DNA from: a virus | Reading direction: 5' to 3' (one strand) | Length of the DNA stretch: 47,795 nucleotides | Virus record (IMG/VR): IMGVR_UViG_3300030090_002243 | Span: 1-47,795 of that record | Shown: positions 19,198-28,605 of the stretch, in pieces | Numbering within the stretch: position 1 is the stretch's first letter | Layout: every line of letters starts with the position of its first letter | Program-made: the position numbers and the translations under genes | The notes under the pieces: generated by a model | What the model was told of the DNA's origin: nothing | Seen by the model: the letters and a program-made list of their open reading frames with translations, nothing else | Database searches by the model: none

Positions 19198-22100
19198 ATG
19201 CCAACAGTTAAAAATCAAGAAGAATTAATTCAGGCTTTTAGAAAAGAATACCCTGATTGGGCGTATAGGCGTTCAGACGAACAAATTTACAATTTATGGG
19301 CCGATGAAAGCAGAAAAGCAGGACGTCAAGTTCCTGACTATGTAGCACCATCTATATCATCAATCAATATAAACACTACAGGATTTAACACCACTCCTAA
19401 AAAAACAGGTAGCCCTAAAGATTTTGAAGAATTACAAAAAATGGGCGACTCTATGCTTACTACAGGCTTATCAGAAGTAGGCGTAGAAGAAGGTTTTATG
19501 GGCATATCTGCAGATTTTTACAAAAATTCATTTAATCAATCATTTGCAGGGTTAGCCTATCAAGCTATGTATGGAAGACCTAAATATGAATTAGACGATA
19601 AAGACTATAAATTAGACGGTTTTTTACAAGAAGCAGGTAGTTACTTGCTTGGCATGGTAAACCCCATAGATGCAGCTATTTTTGCAGGTAGTATGGGCAC
19701 CTCTGTACTAGCTGGAGGTGCAACTAGGGCAGGATTAGGATTTTTAAGTCAAAAAGCTAAAAAAGCGTTTGTATCAGAAACTATTAAAGGTAAATCTAAA
19801 TTAGCAACGTCATTAATTACACATGGAGTTGAAGGCGGATTTGGTTTAGGTACGTATGGGTCGGCTCATGCAGCATTGGCATCAGCATCAGACCAAAAGA
19901 TGAAGACAGGTTCGATAGATGGGAATAAAGTTGCAGAAGATGCTAGTGACGCCTTTATAGAATCATTTATGTTAGGTGCTCCTGCAGGAATGATTGGTAG
20001 GGGTGCACTAGGTAGTTTTTATGCAACTAAAAAAATGGCAGAAAAACCTTTATCTAATATTCCACGAATAGCAACAGGTCTTCCAGGGCAATACGCAACA
20101 GAAATTGCAACATTTGCAGCGTTGCCAAGCTTATATAAAGCAGTAGGAGCTGAGTCTTATAAAGATTATCCAATGATTTTTTCTGATGAGTGGAATAAAA
20201 TGTTGGCTATGGATGCAACAATGTCTGCGCCTTTATTCTTTGGGCCTCCTGCTATTAAAAAAATATTTAGCAAAAATGCTAAGTTAGCTGTCGATTCTCA
20301 GATAGAATTTGAAAAAGCTGATATAGAGGCAATAACTACTTCATATGACAACTTAGAGGCTAATGGATTTAATTTAGGTGAAAACTTTGCAGCGGAAGTA
20401 TCACAACACGCTGCTGTCTCTGCTGCTTCAAGAAAAGAAGTAAAACGATATACAGAAAATATAGATAGGTTGCAACGAATCTACGAAGCATCAGAGGGCA
20501 ATCCTAATAATATAAAACAAAGTGATAAAGAATTTATTGTAGGCTTAGATGGTCAAGAGGCTATTAGTTTTCATAGAGGAATACTTAAAGATTTAGTTAA
20601 CAACCCAGCACGATTACAAGAAGTTGCTAATATTGTAAAACAAAACAAAGGATTGACTGGAGATGCTACGCCTATTGAGGTTGCTGCATTAAAAACAGAA
20701 TTTCAAGATACATTAGAAATACTTCGTAAGTCTAAAGAGGACTTTACACAATTAGCTACAGGCTTAAAAAATATGGACGCAGAGGCAGACGTAGATGCTC
20801 CAAAATCAATATTAAAAACTACTGAAGCTACAGACGCGTCAACATTTGAAACGCCTACTATTGGTGAAACTACAGCTGTATATGAATCAGCTCAAGGGAG
20901 AGATACTTCAGAAGGTAGGTTTAAATATACACCTTTAGAGGCCGAAATAGAGTCTGCTTCTAGTATAGAATCAAGGCCATACAAGGAAATGATTGAAGGC
21001 TATGGTTCATTAAAGATTTTAGATGAAAACAATAAAATTGGTTTAATTAATGCTATTCGTACACGTGTGTCTGGCCAAAAAAATGCTCTAAAAGACGCAC
21101 AACGAGCTCTGAATGAGCTTAATAAGTTAATGGAATTTTCTGGGAAAAAAAGTTTAGGTGATTTAAATAAGTTTGATACACAAAGATATTTTGATGCAGA
21201 ACTTAATAGATTAAAAAAAGACAAAAAAAAATTAATTATTGGTTCCAATAGAACTTCTGATTTAAATATTATTTCTAGGGTATTAAAAGAAGATGGTGTA
21301 ATTCCTAAATTATTTTCTAGTGTTGACATTAATAGAGACCTTGTTAAAAAACAAAATATTGCAACAAAAGCCGCGGGTACAGCTGGAGGGCAAACAGTAG
21401 TAAAGTTAAATGAAGCTGTTAATAGACTTGCTTCTGGGAAAAGTGAAAAAACAACATTTAATGATACGGAAAAACTAACTCTTAAATTAATGAATGAACT
21501 TCAAGTAAGAGATTTAGAGATTAACGCATTAAAGTGGAAACATTTTAATGAAAAAACTGGTACTCTTGATTTAAGGGCAGATGAAGCAGGTAAGGGGTCA
21601 GGATTATCTCGTTTTATGTATTTAGATAAAGCTACTGTCAATAAATTAATTTCATTAAAAAAGAACCCTAATCAAAAAATTTTTGGAGCAGCGGGTGCAT
21701 TAAAAATAACAAAAGCATTGCAGTTAGAAGCTAATAACCCAAAGGCTTCTTCAAAAAATCTTAGAAAAATATCTCAAACCAAGGCGACCAATGCAGACTT
21801 AACTGAATTTGAAGCCGCTGTATGGGAAAGATTAACTGGTCATAAGTTAAAAAGTAACTCATCAGATAGAACTAGAGTTGCAGATATATATGAAAATCTT
21901 AGTAATCCTGAGATGGCGAGAGCATTCCAAGAAGCTGTATTTCAAAAAGTTCTTGGCAAAGGAAAAGGTATTACTAAATCGTTAAGAAATAAATTTAAGG
22001 ATATACTACCTACAGAAGAAGTTCAGTTTCAAAAGCAAGCTATAGGCGCGCCAGCTGGTGTTAAAGAAATGAAAAGGATTTTAAGAGAAGAGATTGCAAA

Positions 22101-25100
22101 AAATCCTAATGTCAAAGTAAGAACTAATCAAGACATGGATGCTGTAGGTATGTTTGCAGATGGAGTAATTTATATTAATCTTAAAAAAGCTAATATAAAA
22201 ACATGGTATCATGAGAACGCTCACAGATTAAAAGATTTAATTGACAAAACAAACAATAAAGAGCTTAAAAAGATTTGGAAACGTGGCGAAAAAATATTTG
22301 CTAAAGATGCTAAGAAAGCAAAGCAGCCTCTTAGTGAGTTTATTCCTGATGAAATAATGAGATGGGCTGATGACCAGTCAAGAACTCCTACATTAGCGTC
22401 TAAAATGAAGACCTGGGCAGAACAATTGTGGAGTACGGTCACCAAAGTATTTTTTGGAAAAGATTATTTAACAAAGTTAGATGTTAGAAGATTGCTTGGA
22501 GAGCGTGTACTTAAAGGCTTTGAGGATATTCCTGAGTATAGAAAGGCAGTTCGTAATTCTGAGGGAATGCCACAGTATCAGTTTGCAAGTGTGCAAGAAA
22601 GAGCTGCTTCTGTTAAAAAAGATTTTGACTTTGCTGTAAAACAAGCTGGAGGTATGAGTCGTAGTACTCGTAACGAAGTATTTAAACAGATAGCTAGAGA
22701 TGCAGGCATAGAAGATTTTGATGGATTTAAACTTACAGGTAAAGATTTATCTGAAATAGATATTATTAAGTTTAGTCAGCGTTTAAATGAAGTTCCATTT
22801 GAAGATATTGCTAGGGTTGCTAAAATGGAAGGTGTATTTCAGACTGTAAATGAAATTAGAGCTATTGAAGAAGGTTTTATAGATAAAAAAATGCGAAATA
22901 AAATGTTAAGCTTTTTTAAAATTAAAGCGGACAATTTATATCAACTAGCAAACGATGTTAAGGCAGCTAATAAATATAAAGATTTTTTAAGAGAAACTAG
23001 ATTTCCCAATACAAATAAAGCAGGTGCTCATTTACTAGAGCGAATCGTTCAATCAGATAATACGCTGCCTAATAATATTATTGCAGATTTTGAACGCCCA
23101 GGTTCATTTAAAAATTGGATGTTAAGAGGAATATATAGTGGTCATAGTTATATAGGTTCTTTAGGTGGTAAGATGTTTAAAGCATTAGAAAACAAATTAT
23201 TACAACATGCATCATCCGAGTTTAGACACGTTGCTAATTTTGTAGAAAAATTTGAAGGGAAAGTATCAAAATTATTGGGAAGTAACTGGGAGAAAAAATT
23301 TGGCGATGACATTGGTACCGTCTTAGACAAACAAGCTTTATTGGAGACACTAGACCTCAACAAGTTAACTAGCTCTCAAAAAAAATTATTTAAAAAAATA
23401 TATAAATCAGATGCTATTGTTGTAAAAGATGGCAAGCATGTGATGAATACAAAGTATAATCATAAAACAAGATTCAAAGAACGTCCAAAGCTAGATACTG
23501 ACAATCCTGAGCTTGCAGCAGTATATGCATATTTTGATTTTACTAACAATGTAAAGAAAGAATTTGCTGATATTACACGAAAATATTTTGATACAGAAGC
23601 AGAACATAAAGAATTTTTAGATACAAGACCATTAAAGTTTTTAGAAAATGAAGTATATGTTAGATATGAATTAACTAAAGAAGCTAGAAAAATGATTGAT
23701 AGAGCAGGAAGCTATCAAACTAAATTTATTAATGATGCGGCTCGAAAAGAAGCAAAGAAAATGGCTATTGAAAAATATGGCACAAAAGCAACAGCCGAGA
23801 ATATGGAAGAATTTGCAGAACGAGCATTAATGAGAGCTCAAGATTTATATAATAATATGCAGACTTATAGACAGTCATTTAAGATATCTGATAGTTTTTT
23901 TAAAAATAGAAATGATAAACTTCCTGAGTATTTAGAAGTAGATGGCAAAACAATTAAGATGTATAATAGAGAGTATGGAGCAACAAAAGCATATGGACTT
24001 GGAGTTGCAAAGGCGTTAGCGACTATAGAGCATTTCCCCGATAGATATAAAATTAAATTTAAACATGGGCCAGAGCATTATAGTTCACAAAAAATGTTGT
24101 TAGAGCTGCAGCAAAAATCTCCAGAACATGGAAGAGTTGTTAATGAAATTGTAAATCGTCAGCTTGGAGAATATGGTAGTTACAATGAAGCAATTAAAGA
24201 GTTTGGAGGATTTTTTAATCAAACAGCTTCTATATTTGCTAAAACTGCACTAGGATTCCCAACATCTGGATATAAAAACCTTGCACTTGGTCAAGTACAA
24301 AATGCATCATTTTTAGATTTTGTTGATTATTTTGGAGGAATCATAGATTCAATAAACTCTGATGTCCGAGCTAATTTAAGACTTACAGGCCTTACTGAAG
24401 TTGGATTGCGACATGTTGATGATATTACTTTTACTCCAAAATTATGGGATACAATATTTAAAGTAGGCGGAATGAGGCCAACTGAAAATGCAAATAGATA
24501 TATTGCAGTAGCAGGAGCTAAACGATATGCTAGAAAGCGTATAGATAGAATATTTTATAAGCATTTTAATAGTAAAGTAAAAGCTAAAGCTGAGGGTCAA
24601 TTAAAAGATAAATTCTTTTTAAATGATGACCAAATTAATCTTCTTAAAAAATATGGTAATGATGGATTAGTAGGTCATACTGATAAAATGAGCACTTTTG
24701 ATAGGAAGAAAATACAATTAGAGCTAGATAATATTGAACAGCAAATAGCAACGTATGCTCACATTAATACACAAGGTGCATCTACAGGTTTGTTCCAGCC
24801 AATATGGGCAAATGGGCCAATGTCAAAGCCTTTAACTTTATTTTTACGTATGGCATATAAAGCATCAGATAACACAATAAGAAATGTAAAAACTGCATAT
24901 AAGCATGGAGATTACGGCAAGCTTGCAACGATTGGATTGGCTCCTTTCGCGGCAGGTTATACAATAGCGGCAGTCAATCATGCCTTACTAGGAACTCCAA
25001 TGCCAAAAGAAAATTCTAATCATGCTAAGTGGGCAGAGCATCTTCTTGTACAAGGCGAATCACTTGGAGTCGCAACCTCAATATATAGTTATCTAAGAGG

Positions 25101-25878
25101 AGAAGCTGCGGAGACAACAGTATATCCTGCAATGATAAATTGGACACATGGATTTATAGACCTTTTTAGAGCTCCAATACAAGGCAAGAAAACTGTACGA
25201 CAATCTGGAGAAGATTTCCTTAAATCTATTTCATCTGGATATAGAGGATATATTAAAACATTAGACAGAATTAACAATCCATTTAAATTAAAATACAATA
25301 AGTATAGAACACTAAAGTATGATTTCTTAGAAGAAATGTACCCAGACAAGCCATCTAATAATGCGTTTATGGGTAATGATTCAAGCAAATTAGGGACAAG
25401 AAGTGATGCATACAGAGATTTTAAAACTGTATTTATGAGCGGAAAAGTTGACGATATTGCTAAACAGTACGTTACTACCATGTTTGTAGTTGCCGCAGAT
25501 ATGATGAGACAAGGCTTAAAGAAAGATGAGAATCACACTTCTGCAAACTTTAATTTATATTTGAAAAAAGCAGTAGCTCAGTTAGATGGAGATATTACAT
25601 CATTTCATCCTAACCCATATGATTTAAATAAAAAATATTCTGGTGCTAATAAAAAATTAAATGAAGAAATAAGAGTTGCATGGTATGAGTGGCTAGCTAA
25701 AGACCCTGAAAGAGCTAAGGTGTATGGAAAAGAACTTACAAGTGCAACAAACGAATATAATTCTAAAATTATGGGTTTAAATAAACATATACAAAAGTAT
25801 ATAAAAGACCCTGAAATATTAAAACAAGCTAAGAAAAATATTAGAAGGCATTTGAAAAGTAATACAATAATGTTTTAA
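19198..25878 (+). CDS. Giant polyvalent-type virion protein with tyrosine-recombinase-like and zincin-like regions (2226 residues)
   Basis: This gene takes up about 14% of the genome. Hydrophobic Gly/Ala-rich segments lie near residues 148-176. Residues about 650-725 look like the core-binding domain of a tyrosine recombinase, and 760-900 like its catalytic domain: Arg771 in LQVRDLEINALKW, Lys799, KNLR at 853-856 in place of HxxR, GH at 881-882 and Tyr898. A zincin motif HENAH follows at 1005-1009, with Glu1047 or Glu1052 as a possible third ligand. The C-terminal part (about 1770-1940) resembles the large domains found at the end of phage polyvalent proteins and has a hydrophobic stretch near 1909-1935. 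It is probably packed in the virion and delivered with the DNA. No clear ribosome site precedes the ATG. Confidence 0.7.
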   Translation: MPTVKNQEELIQAFRKEYPDWAYRRSDEQIYNLWADESRKAGRQVPDYVAPSISSININTTGFNTTPKKTGSPKDFEELQKMGDSMLTTGLSEVGVEEGFMGISADFYKNSFNQSFAGLAYQAMYGRPKYELDDKDYKLDGFLQEAGSYLLGMVNPIDAAIFAGSMGTSVLAGGATRAGLGFLSQKAKKAFVSETIKGKSKLATSLITHGVEGGFGLGTYGSAHAALASASDQKMKTGSIDGNKVAEDASDAFIESFMLGAPAGMIGRGALGSFYATKKMAEKPLSNIPRIATGLPGQYATEIATFAALPSLYKAVGAESYKDYPMIFSDEWNKMLAMDATMSAPLFFGPPAIKKIFSKNAKLAVDSQIEFEKADIEAITTSYDNLEANGFNLGENFAAEVSQHAAVSAASRKEVKRYTENIDRLQRIYEASEGNPNNIKQSDKEFIVGLDGQEAISFHRGILKDLVNNPARLQEVANIVKQNKGLTGDATPIEVAALKTEFQDTLEILRKSKEDFTQLATGLKNMDAEADVDAPKSILKTTEATDASTFETPTIGETTAVYESAQGRDTSEGRFKYTPLEAEIESASSIESRPYKEMIEGYGSLKILDENNKIGLINAIRTRVSGQKNALKDAQRALNELNKLMEFSGKKSLGDLNKFDTQRYFDAELNRLKKDKKKLIIGSNRTSDLNIISRVLKEDGVIPKLFSSVDINRDLVKKQNIATKAAGTAGGQTVVKLNEAVNRLASGKSEKTTFNDTEKLTLKLMNELQVRDLEINALKWKHFNEKTGTLDLRADEAGKGSGLSRFMYLDKATVNKLISLKKNPNQKIFGAAGALKITKALQLEANNPKASSKNLRKISQTKATNADLTEFEAAVWERLTGHKLKSNSSDRTRVADIYENLSNPEMARAFQEAVFQKVLGKGKGITKSLRNKFKDILPTEEVQFQKQAIGAPAGVKEMKRILREEIAKNPNVKVRTNQDMDAVGMFADGVIYINLKKANIKTWYHENAHRLKDLIDKTNNKELKKIWKRGEKIFAKDAKKAKQPLSEFIPDEIMRWADDQSRTPTLASKMKTWAEQLWSTVTKVFFGKDYLTKLDVRRLLGERVLKGFEDIPEYRKAVRNSEGMPQYQFASVQERAASVKKDFDFAVKQAGGMSRSTRNEVFKQIARDAGIEDFDGFKLTGKDLSEIDIIKFSQRLNEVPFEDIARVAKMEGVFQTVNEIRAIEEGFIDKKMRNKMLSFFKIKADNLYQLANDVKAANKYKDFLRETRFPNTNKAGAHLLERIVQSDNTLPNNIIADFERPGSFKNWMLRGIYSGHSYIGSLGGKMFKALENKLLQHASSEFRHVANFVEKFEGKVSKLLGSNWEKKFGDDIGTVLDKQALLETLDLNKLTSSQKKLFKKIYKSDAIVVKDGKHVMNTKYNHKTRFKERPKLDTDNPELAAVYAYFDFTNNVKKEFADITRKYFDTEAEHKEFLDTRPLKFLENEVYVRYELTKEARKMIDRAGSYQTKFINDAARKEAKKMAIEKYGTKATAENMEEFAERALMRAQDLYNNMQTYRQSFKISDSFFKNRNDKLPEYLEVDGKTIKMYNREYGATKAYGLGVAKALATIEHFPDRYKIKFKHGPEHYSSQKMLLELQQKSPEHGRVVNEIVNRQLGEYGSYNEAIKEFGGFFNQTASIFAKTALGFPTSGYKNLALGQVQNASFLDFVDYFGGIIDSINSDVRANLRLTGLTEVGLRHVDDITFTPKLWDTIFKVGGMRPTENANRYIAVAGAKRYARKRIDRIFYKHFNSKVKAKAEGQLKDKFFLNDDQINLLKKYGNDGLVGHTDKMSTFDRKKIQLELDNIEQQIATYAHINTQGASTGLFQPIWANGPMSKPLTLFLRMAYKASDNTIRNVKTAYKHGDYGKLATIGLAPFAAGYTIAAVNHALLGTPMPKENSNHAKWAEHLLVQGESLGVATSIYSYLRGEAAETTVYPAMINWTHGFIDLFRAPIQGKKTVRQSGEDFLKSISSGYRGYIKTLDRINNPFKLKYNKYRTLKYDFLEEMYPDKPSNNAFMGNDSSKLGTRSDAYRDFKTVFMSGKVDDIAKQYVTTMFVVAADMMRQGLKKDENHTSANFNLYLKKAVAQLDGDITSFHPNPYDLNKKYSGANKKLNEEIRVAWYEWLAKDPERAKVYGKELTSATNEYNSKIMGLNKHIQKYIKDPEILKQAKKNIRRHLKSNTIMF

Positions 25879-26339
25879 AATAGCTCCTTGATTGGTAGTA
25901 ATACCATCTGACTAGAATCAAAATCACCACCCATTACAAGTCTAGCTTTTTCTTCCTTCAACAATCTTCTAATCTTATCTTTTAAATCATCTACTGAAAA
26001 TATAAACCCACCCTCTATTTTATTATTATAACTCAGTAAATGTATCCAAACTGCAGAGCCTGTAGTAGAAATACCTGATGGAACGCCATTACATCTAACC
26101 TCTACAGCTATATTGCCTGTATTCTTCCATATATCGCGTTCTGTCTTAACTTCTATCATGGTGTTACCATTCTGCATGTCTTGGACAAAATCCTCTCCAA
26201 TTTTGCCAAATTCTAAGTCTAAATCAAACTTCTTCATTTCTTCGTATGTTATGCCCACTAATTTGCCTCCTTCAGCTACTCGTTTTAGTTCTCCAAATAC
26301 TTCTGCTATGTCACTTAATTTTAGCAATGTTCTTTCCAT
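25875..26339 (-). CDS. PD-(D/E)XK family nuclease
   Basis: The 154-residue product carries the restriction-endonuclease-like core: an upstream acidic helix (EFGKIGEDF, residues 43-51, with Glu49), then MIEVKTERD (residues 61-69) giving the E-x-K pair Glu63 and Lys65, then GNIAVEV and GVPSGISTTGSAVW. The last block is shared with a common phage nuclease group that may act as a structure-specific or Holliday-junction nuclease. It overlaps the end of the RuvC-like gene by 29 bases, so the two form one unit. Its stop interlocks with the convergent stop of the giant gene. Exact substrate unknown. Confidence 0.8.
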   Translation of the reverse strand: MERTLLKLSDIAEVFGELKRVAEGGKLVGITYEEMKKFDLDLEFGKIGEDFVQDMQNGNTMIEVKTERDIWKNTGNIAVEVRCNGVPSGISTTGSAVWIHLLSYNNKIEGGFIFSVDDLKDKIRRLLKEEKARLVMGGDFDSSQMVLLPIKELF

Positions 26340-26793
26340 AGTCTGCTAAAAGCACAGCGTCTGCTGTTGCTAATATGATTTTCTTAGCCACCTTTGGATA
26401 TTTTTTCTTTGCCAGTTCTTTTAAATAGTTCTTACGGTCTTTCTTGGAAAGTTTAGGAGGGCACCCAATGGATTTAATCCATACTTGAGGAGTCACGTAA
26501 TATGTTTTTATTTCGTGCGAAGAGACTATGCCCTCCCAATTCCCATAGTTTTGTGCAAAGGTAAATATAGATGATTTACCATCTGTAGGTCGTGCCCAGA
26601 CTTTTTCAATAATAACACGGATGTTACTAGGAGGAGTGTCGCCTATGAGTAACGCGAATATCATAGACATATCATCGATTGTTGCTGGGCACTTATTGAC
26701 CTTCATTGTTCTACCTTGTAGCATTGCAATGCCACCACCCTTACCAGGGTCTATACCTATATACTTAATTAATTTTAAGTTGCTCTTTGGCAT
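26311..26793 (-). CDS. ruvC: RuvC-like Holliday junction resolvase
   Basis: The 160-residue product starts at the ATG at 26793, chosen because GGAGC lies six bases upstream and the protein then begins MPKSNLKLIKYIGIDPG. Longer in-frame starts run deep inside the helicase gene. RuvC-fold acidic residues are visible: Asp in YIGIDPGKGGGIA, Glu in VIIEKVW, and Asp in ATADAVLLA near the C-terminus. Phage RuvC homologues cut recombination junctions and branched DNA before packaging. It overlaps the 3' end of the helicase gene and the 5' end of the nuclease gene. Family assignment is firm, the exact specificity is inferred. Confidence 0.85.
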   Translation of the reverse strand: MPKSNLKLIKYIGIDPGKGGGIAMLQGRTMKVNKCPATIDDMSMIFALLIGDTPPSNIRVIIEKVWARPTDGKSSIFTFAQNYGNWEGIVSSHEIKTYYVTPQVWIKSIGCPPKLSKKDRKNYLKELAKKKYPKVAKKIILATADAVLLADYGKNIAKIK

Positions 26794-28105
26794 AATTTGC
26801 TCCATATACAGGTATTGGTAGTTCATCGTATATCGTACAGATGTCTCCATGGTAACCAAGCGTAACCTCGCCAGTCTCACCATAACGTACTTTACTGGCA
26901 ACAAGATGTAACTCATTTTGACTTGCAGTTGCAGGGTCTACTTTATATTTATTATATATAAAGAATACGTTCTCTGCTACTTGTTCTATAGCTCCAGACT
27001 CTGCAAGGTCAGAAAGTTGTGGTCTTTTAGCCTCGCCACCTCTTGTTTCTAAATACCTGTTAAGTTGTGATGCTAGAATTACAGATGCATTACTCTCTTT
27101 AGCAAGCCATTTATATGCATTACAAATCTCCTCAAGCTGTAGACGTCTTGTATCTTGTCTTGTTGAAGGAGTTATAAGCTGTATATAATCATCTATAATA
27201 ACATCGGGTTTAAATTTCTTTACTTCTGATGCAGTTTTAGGAAAGTCTCTAACATCATCAAACATAATAAACTTGTCTTCGCTGTACTTAGATGTAATCT
27301 TTTTCTGTGATTGTCTCAGAAGTTCTACAGTTTTCTCTGAGAATATTCCACGCCTCACATCTCTATAGTTTAGTTTAGGTTCTTCTATACATATTAATTT
27401 TTTAAGCACCTCTGTGTTAGGTAGCTCTCTATTAAACACCGCGACTTTAAAACCTTGTCCTACAAGTGATGCTAATAGATTTACAAGGAACGTAGTTTTA
27501 CCATGACCTGGTCTACCACCTACAATCGTAATCTCTCCTCTTGTAAGACCACCTGCGAAGCTATCTATCTTAGGATATCCAGTACGTATCATTCTCTTGT
27601 CACCGCTACCCATGCTTTTAACTGTCTCTGACATCGCCTCATCGATGCTAAACTTCATGCCTGGTCTGACCTTTATAAGTTCTCCCATAAGCGTATGTGC
27701 ATCTCCAATTAACTCATACACATCTGTACCATAGTGCAATACATCATGCTTTATTTTATCAGACTCTTGTACGATTCTACGCAAAAGATATTTCTCATAT
27801 ATTTTCTGTGCATACGCTTCGGTAGCACCTACCATACATGCATTGCTCGTACAATCGATAACATAACTCTTTGTGATACCGCTATTCATGTCATCAGTAG
27901 TGATGGATGAGCATACTGTAAGCGTATCAATATGCTGACTTGTTTGTCGCATCTTTGTTATCTTTTCCCACAGCTTCTTTGACTTCTTTTGTGAGAACAC
28001 ATTATTCTCTGGAACGTATTGTGCGACCATGTTGTATTCGTCTGGATTGAGGATAAGGCTCCCTAAGACTACATTTTCAGTAGACTCATCTACAATTTGG
28101 TTCAT
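26765..28105 (-). CDS. dnaB: DnaB-like replicative helicase
   Basis: This 446-residue protein has the two-part plan of DnaB: an N-terminal helical domain (1-150) and a RecA-type ATPase domain. Walker A is GRPGHGKT at 197-204, Walker B is in VIIDDYIQLI, followed by the SQLNR motif and by SDLAESGAIEQVAENV, the usual C-terminal DnaB block. The helicase should unwind the fork and recruit the host primase, since no primase gene is present. A GGGAG site precedes the ATG at 28105. It is the central gene of the replication operon and lies upstream of the RuvC-like gene. Confidence 0.95.
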   Translation of the reverse strand: MNQIVDESTENVVLGSLILNPDEYNMVAQYVPENNVFSQKKSKKLWEKITKMRQTSQHIDTLTVCSSITTDDMNSGITKSYVIDCTSNACMVGATEAYAQKIYEKYLLRRIVQESDKIKHDVLHYGTDVYELIGDAHTLMGELIKVRPGMKFSIDEAMSETVKSMGSGDKRMIRTGYPKIDSFAGGLTRGEITIVGGRPGHGKTTFLVNLLASLVGQGFKVAVFNRELPNTEVLKKLICIEEPKLNYRDVRRGIFSEKTVELLRQSQKKITSKYSEDKFIMFDDVRDFPKTASEVKKFKPDVIIDDYIQLITPSTRQDTRRLQLEEICNAYKWLAKESNASVILASQLNRYLETRGGEAKRPQLSDLAESGAIEQVAENVFFIYNKYKVDPATASQNELHLVASKVRYGETGEVTLGYHGDICTIYDELPIPVYGANYAKEQLKIN

Positions 28106-28117
28106 TGTTTTCTCCCT

Positions 28118-28312
28118 TTATTCTTCTGGTTTGTCAGTATAAGTATCAAGCATAGTATTGTATTCATTTACAACGCTATCTATATCTATTTCGTTGATTT
28201 TATATATCATACCAACATTAGATGTAGACATCTCTTGTAAAGGATTACTCTTGAGGAATATTCCCCAATTATGCTCACTTAGAACTTTTATCAGTAGTTC
28301 CTTGCTTAACAT
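28118..28312 (-). CDS. Small hypothetical protein upstream of the helicase gene
   Basis: The 64-residue product starts MLSKELLIKVLSEHNWGIF and has an acidic C-terminus. A GAGGC site precedes the ATG, and the start lies inside the end of the preceding gene (38-base overlap), so it is translationally coupled. It ends 12 bases before the helicase start. The N-terminal helix might be a winged-helix or partner-binding element, as in small helicase-loader proteins, but I see no motif that proves it. Confidence 0.6.
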   Translation of the reverse strand: MLSKELLIKVLSEHNWGIFLKSNPLQEMSTSNVGMIYKINEIDIDSVVNEYNTMLDTYTDKPEE

Positions 28313-28502
28313 CTTTAGCCTCCTTTTTTTTCTGTAAATACTTTAAAAACTTAGTCTCATCTTTCTTATATTCTATATAGTCATTAACCACTAATGCTAT
28401 AGAATCAACTTTCTGATTTACTATCGTCGTGTCGTGTATCAGATTTTCCACTACTTGCTTTACTTCGTTTAGTGTCGGTTTTTTTGGTTTCTTTTTTGTC
28501 AT
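28275..28502 (-). CDS. Small helical protein (75 residues)
   Basis: The start MTKKKPKK at 28502 is preferred over an upstream in-frame ATG because GAGGT lies eight bases before it. After a basic start the chain is helical (LNEVKQVVENLIHDTTI, then VDSIALVVNDYIEYKKDETKF), a plan seen in small phage proteins of unknown role. It overlaps the preceding gene by 98 bases in another frame, which is unusually long. Confidence 0.6.
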   Translation of the reverse strand: MTKKKPKKPTLNEVKQVVENLIHDTTIVNQKVDSIALVVNDYIEYKKDETKFLKYLQKKKEAKDVKQGTTDKSSK

Positions 28503-28605
28503 CTTCTTGTACCTCATTTAAAATGTCATTAAGTATGTCTTTTAGCTCTTGTACATCTTTTTTTAGGATATCAATATCCTTTTCCATATCTATGGCTCTA
28601 CCCAT
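28405..28605 (-). CDS. Small coiled-coil protein beginning MGRAIDMEKDI
   Basis: The 66-residue product opens with MGRAIDMEKDIDILKKDV, a start common to small coiled-coil proteins of marine phages, and then a low-complexity charged tail (KKETKKTDTKRSK). The tail is encoded where the next gene overlaps in a different frame, so base composition there is shaped by two frames. An AAGGAG site precedes the ATG. No function is known. Confidence 0.65.
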   Translation of the reverse strand: MGRAIDMEKDIDILKKDVQELKDILNDILNEVQEDDKKETKKTDTKRSKASSGKSDTRHDDSKSES

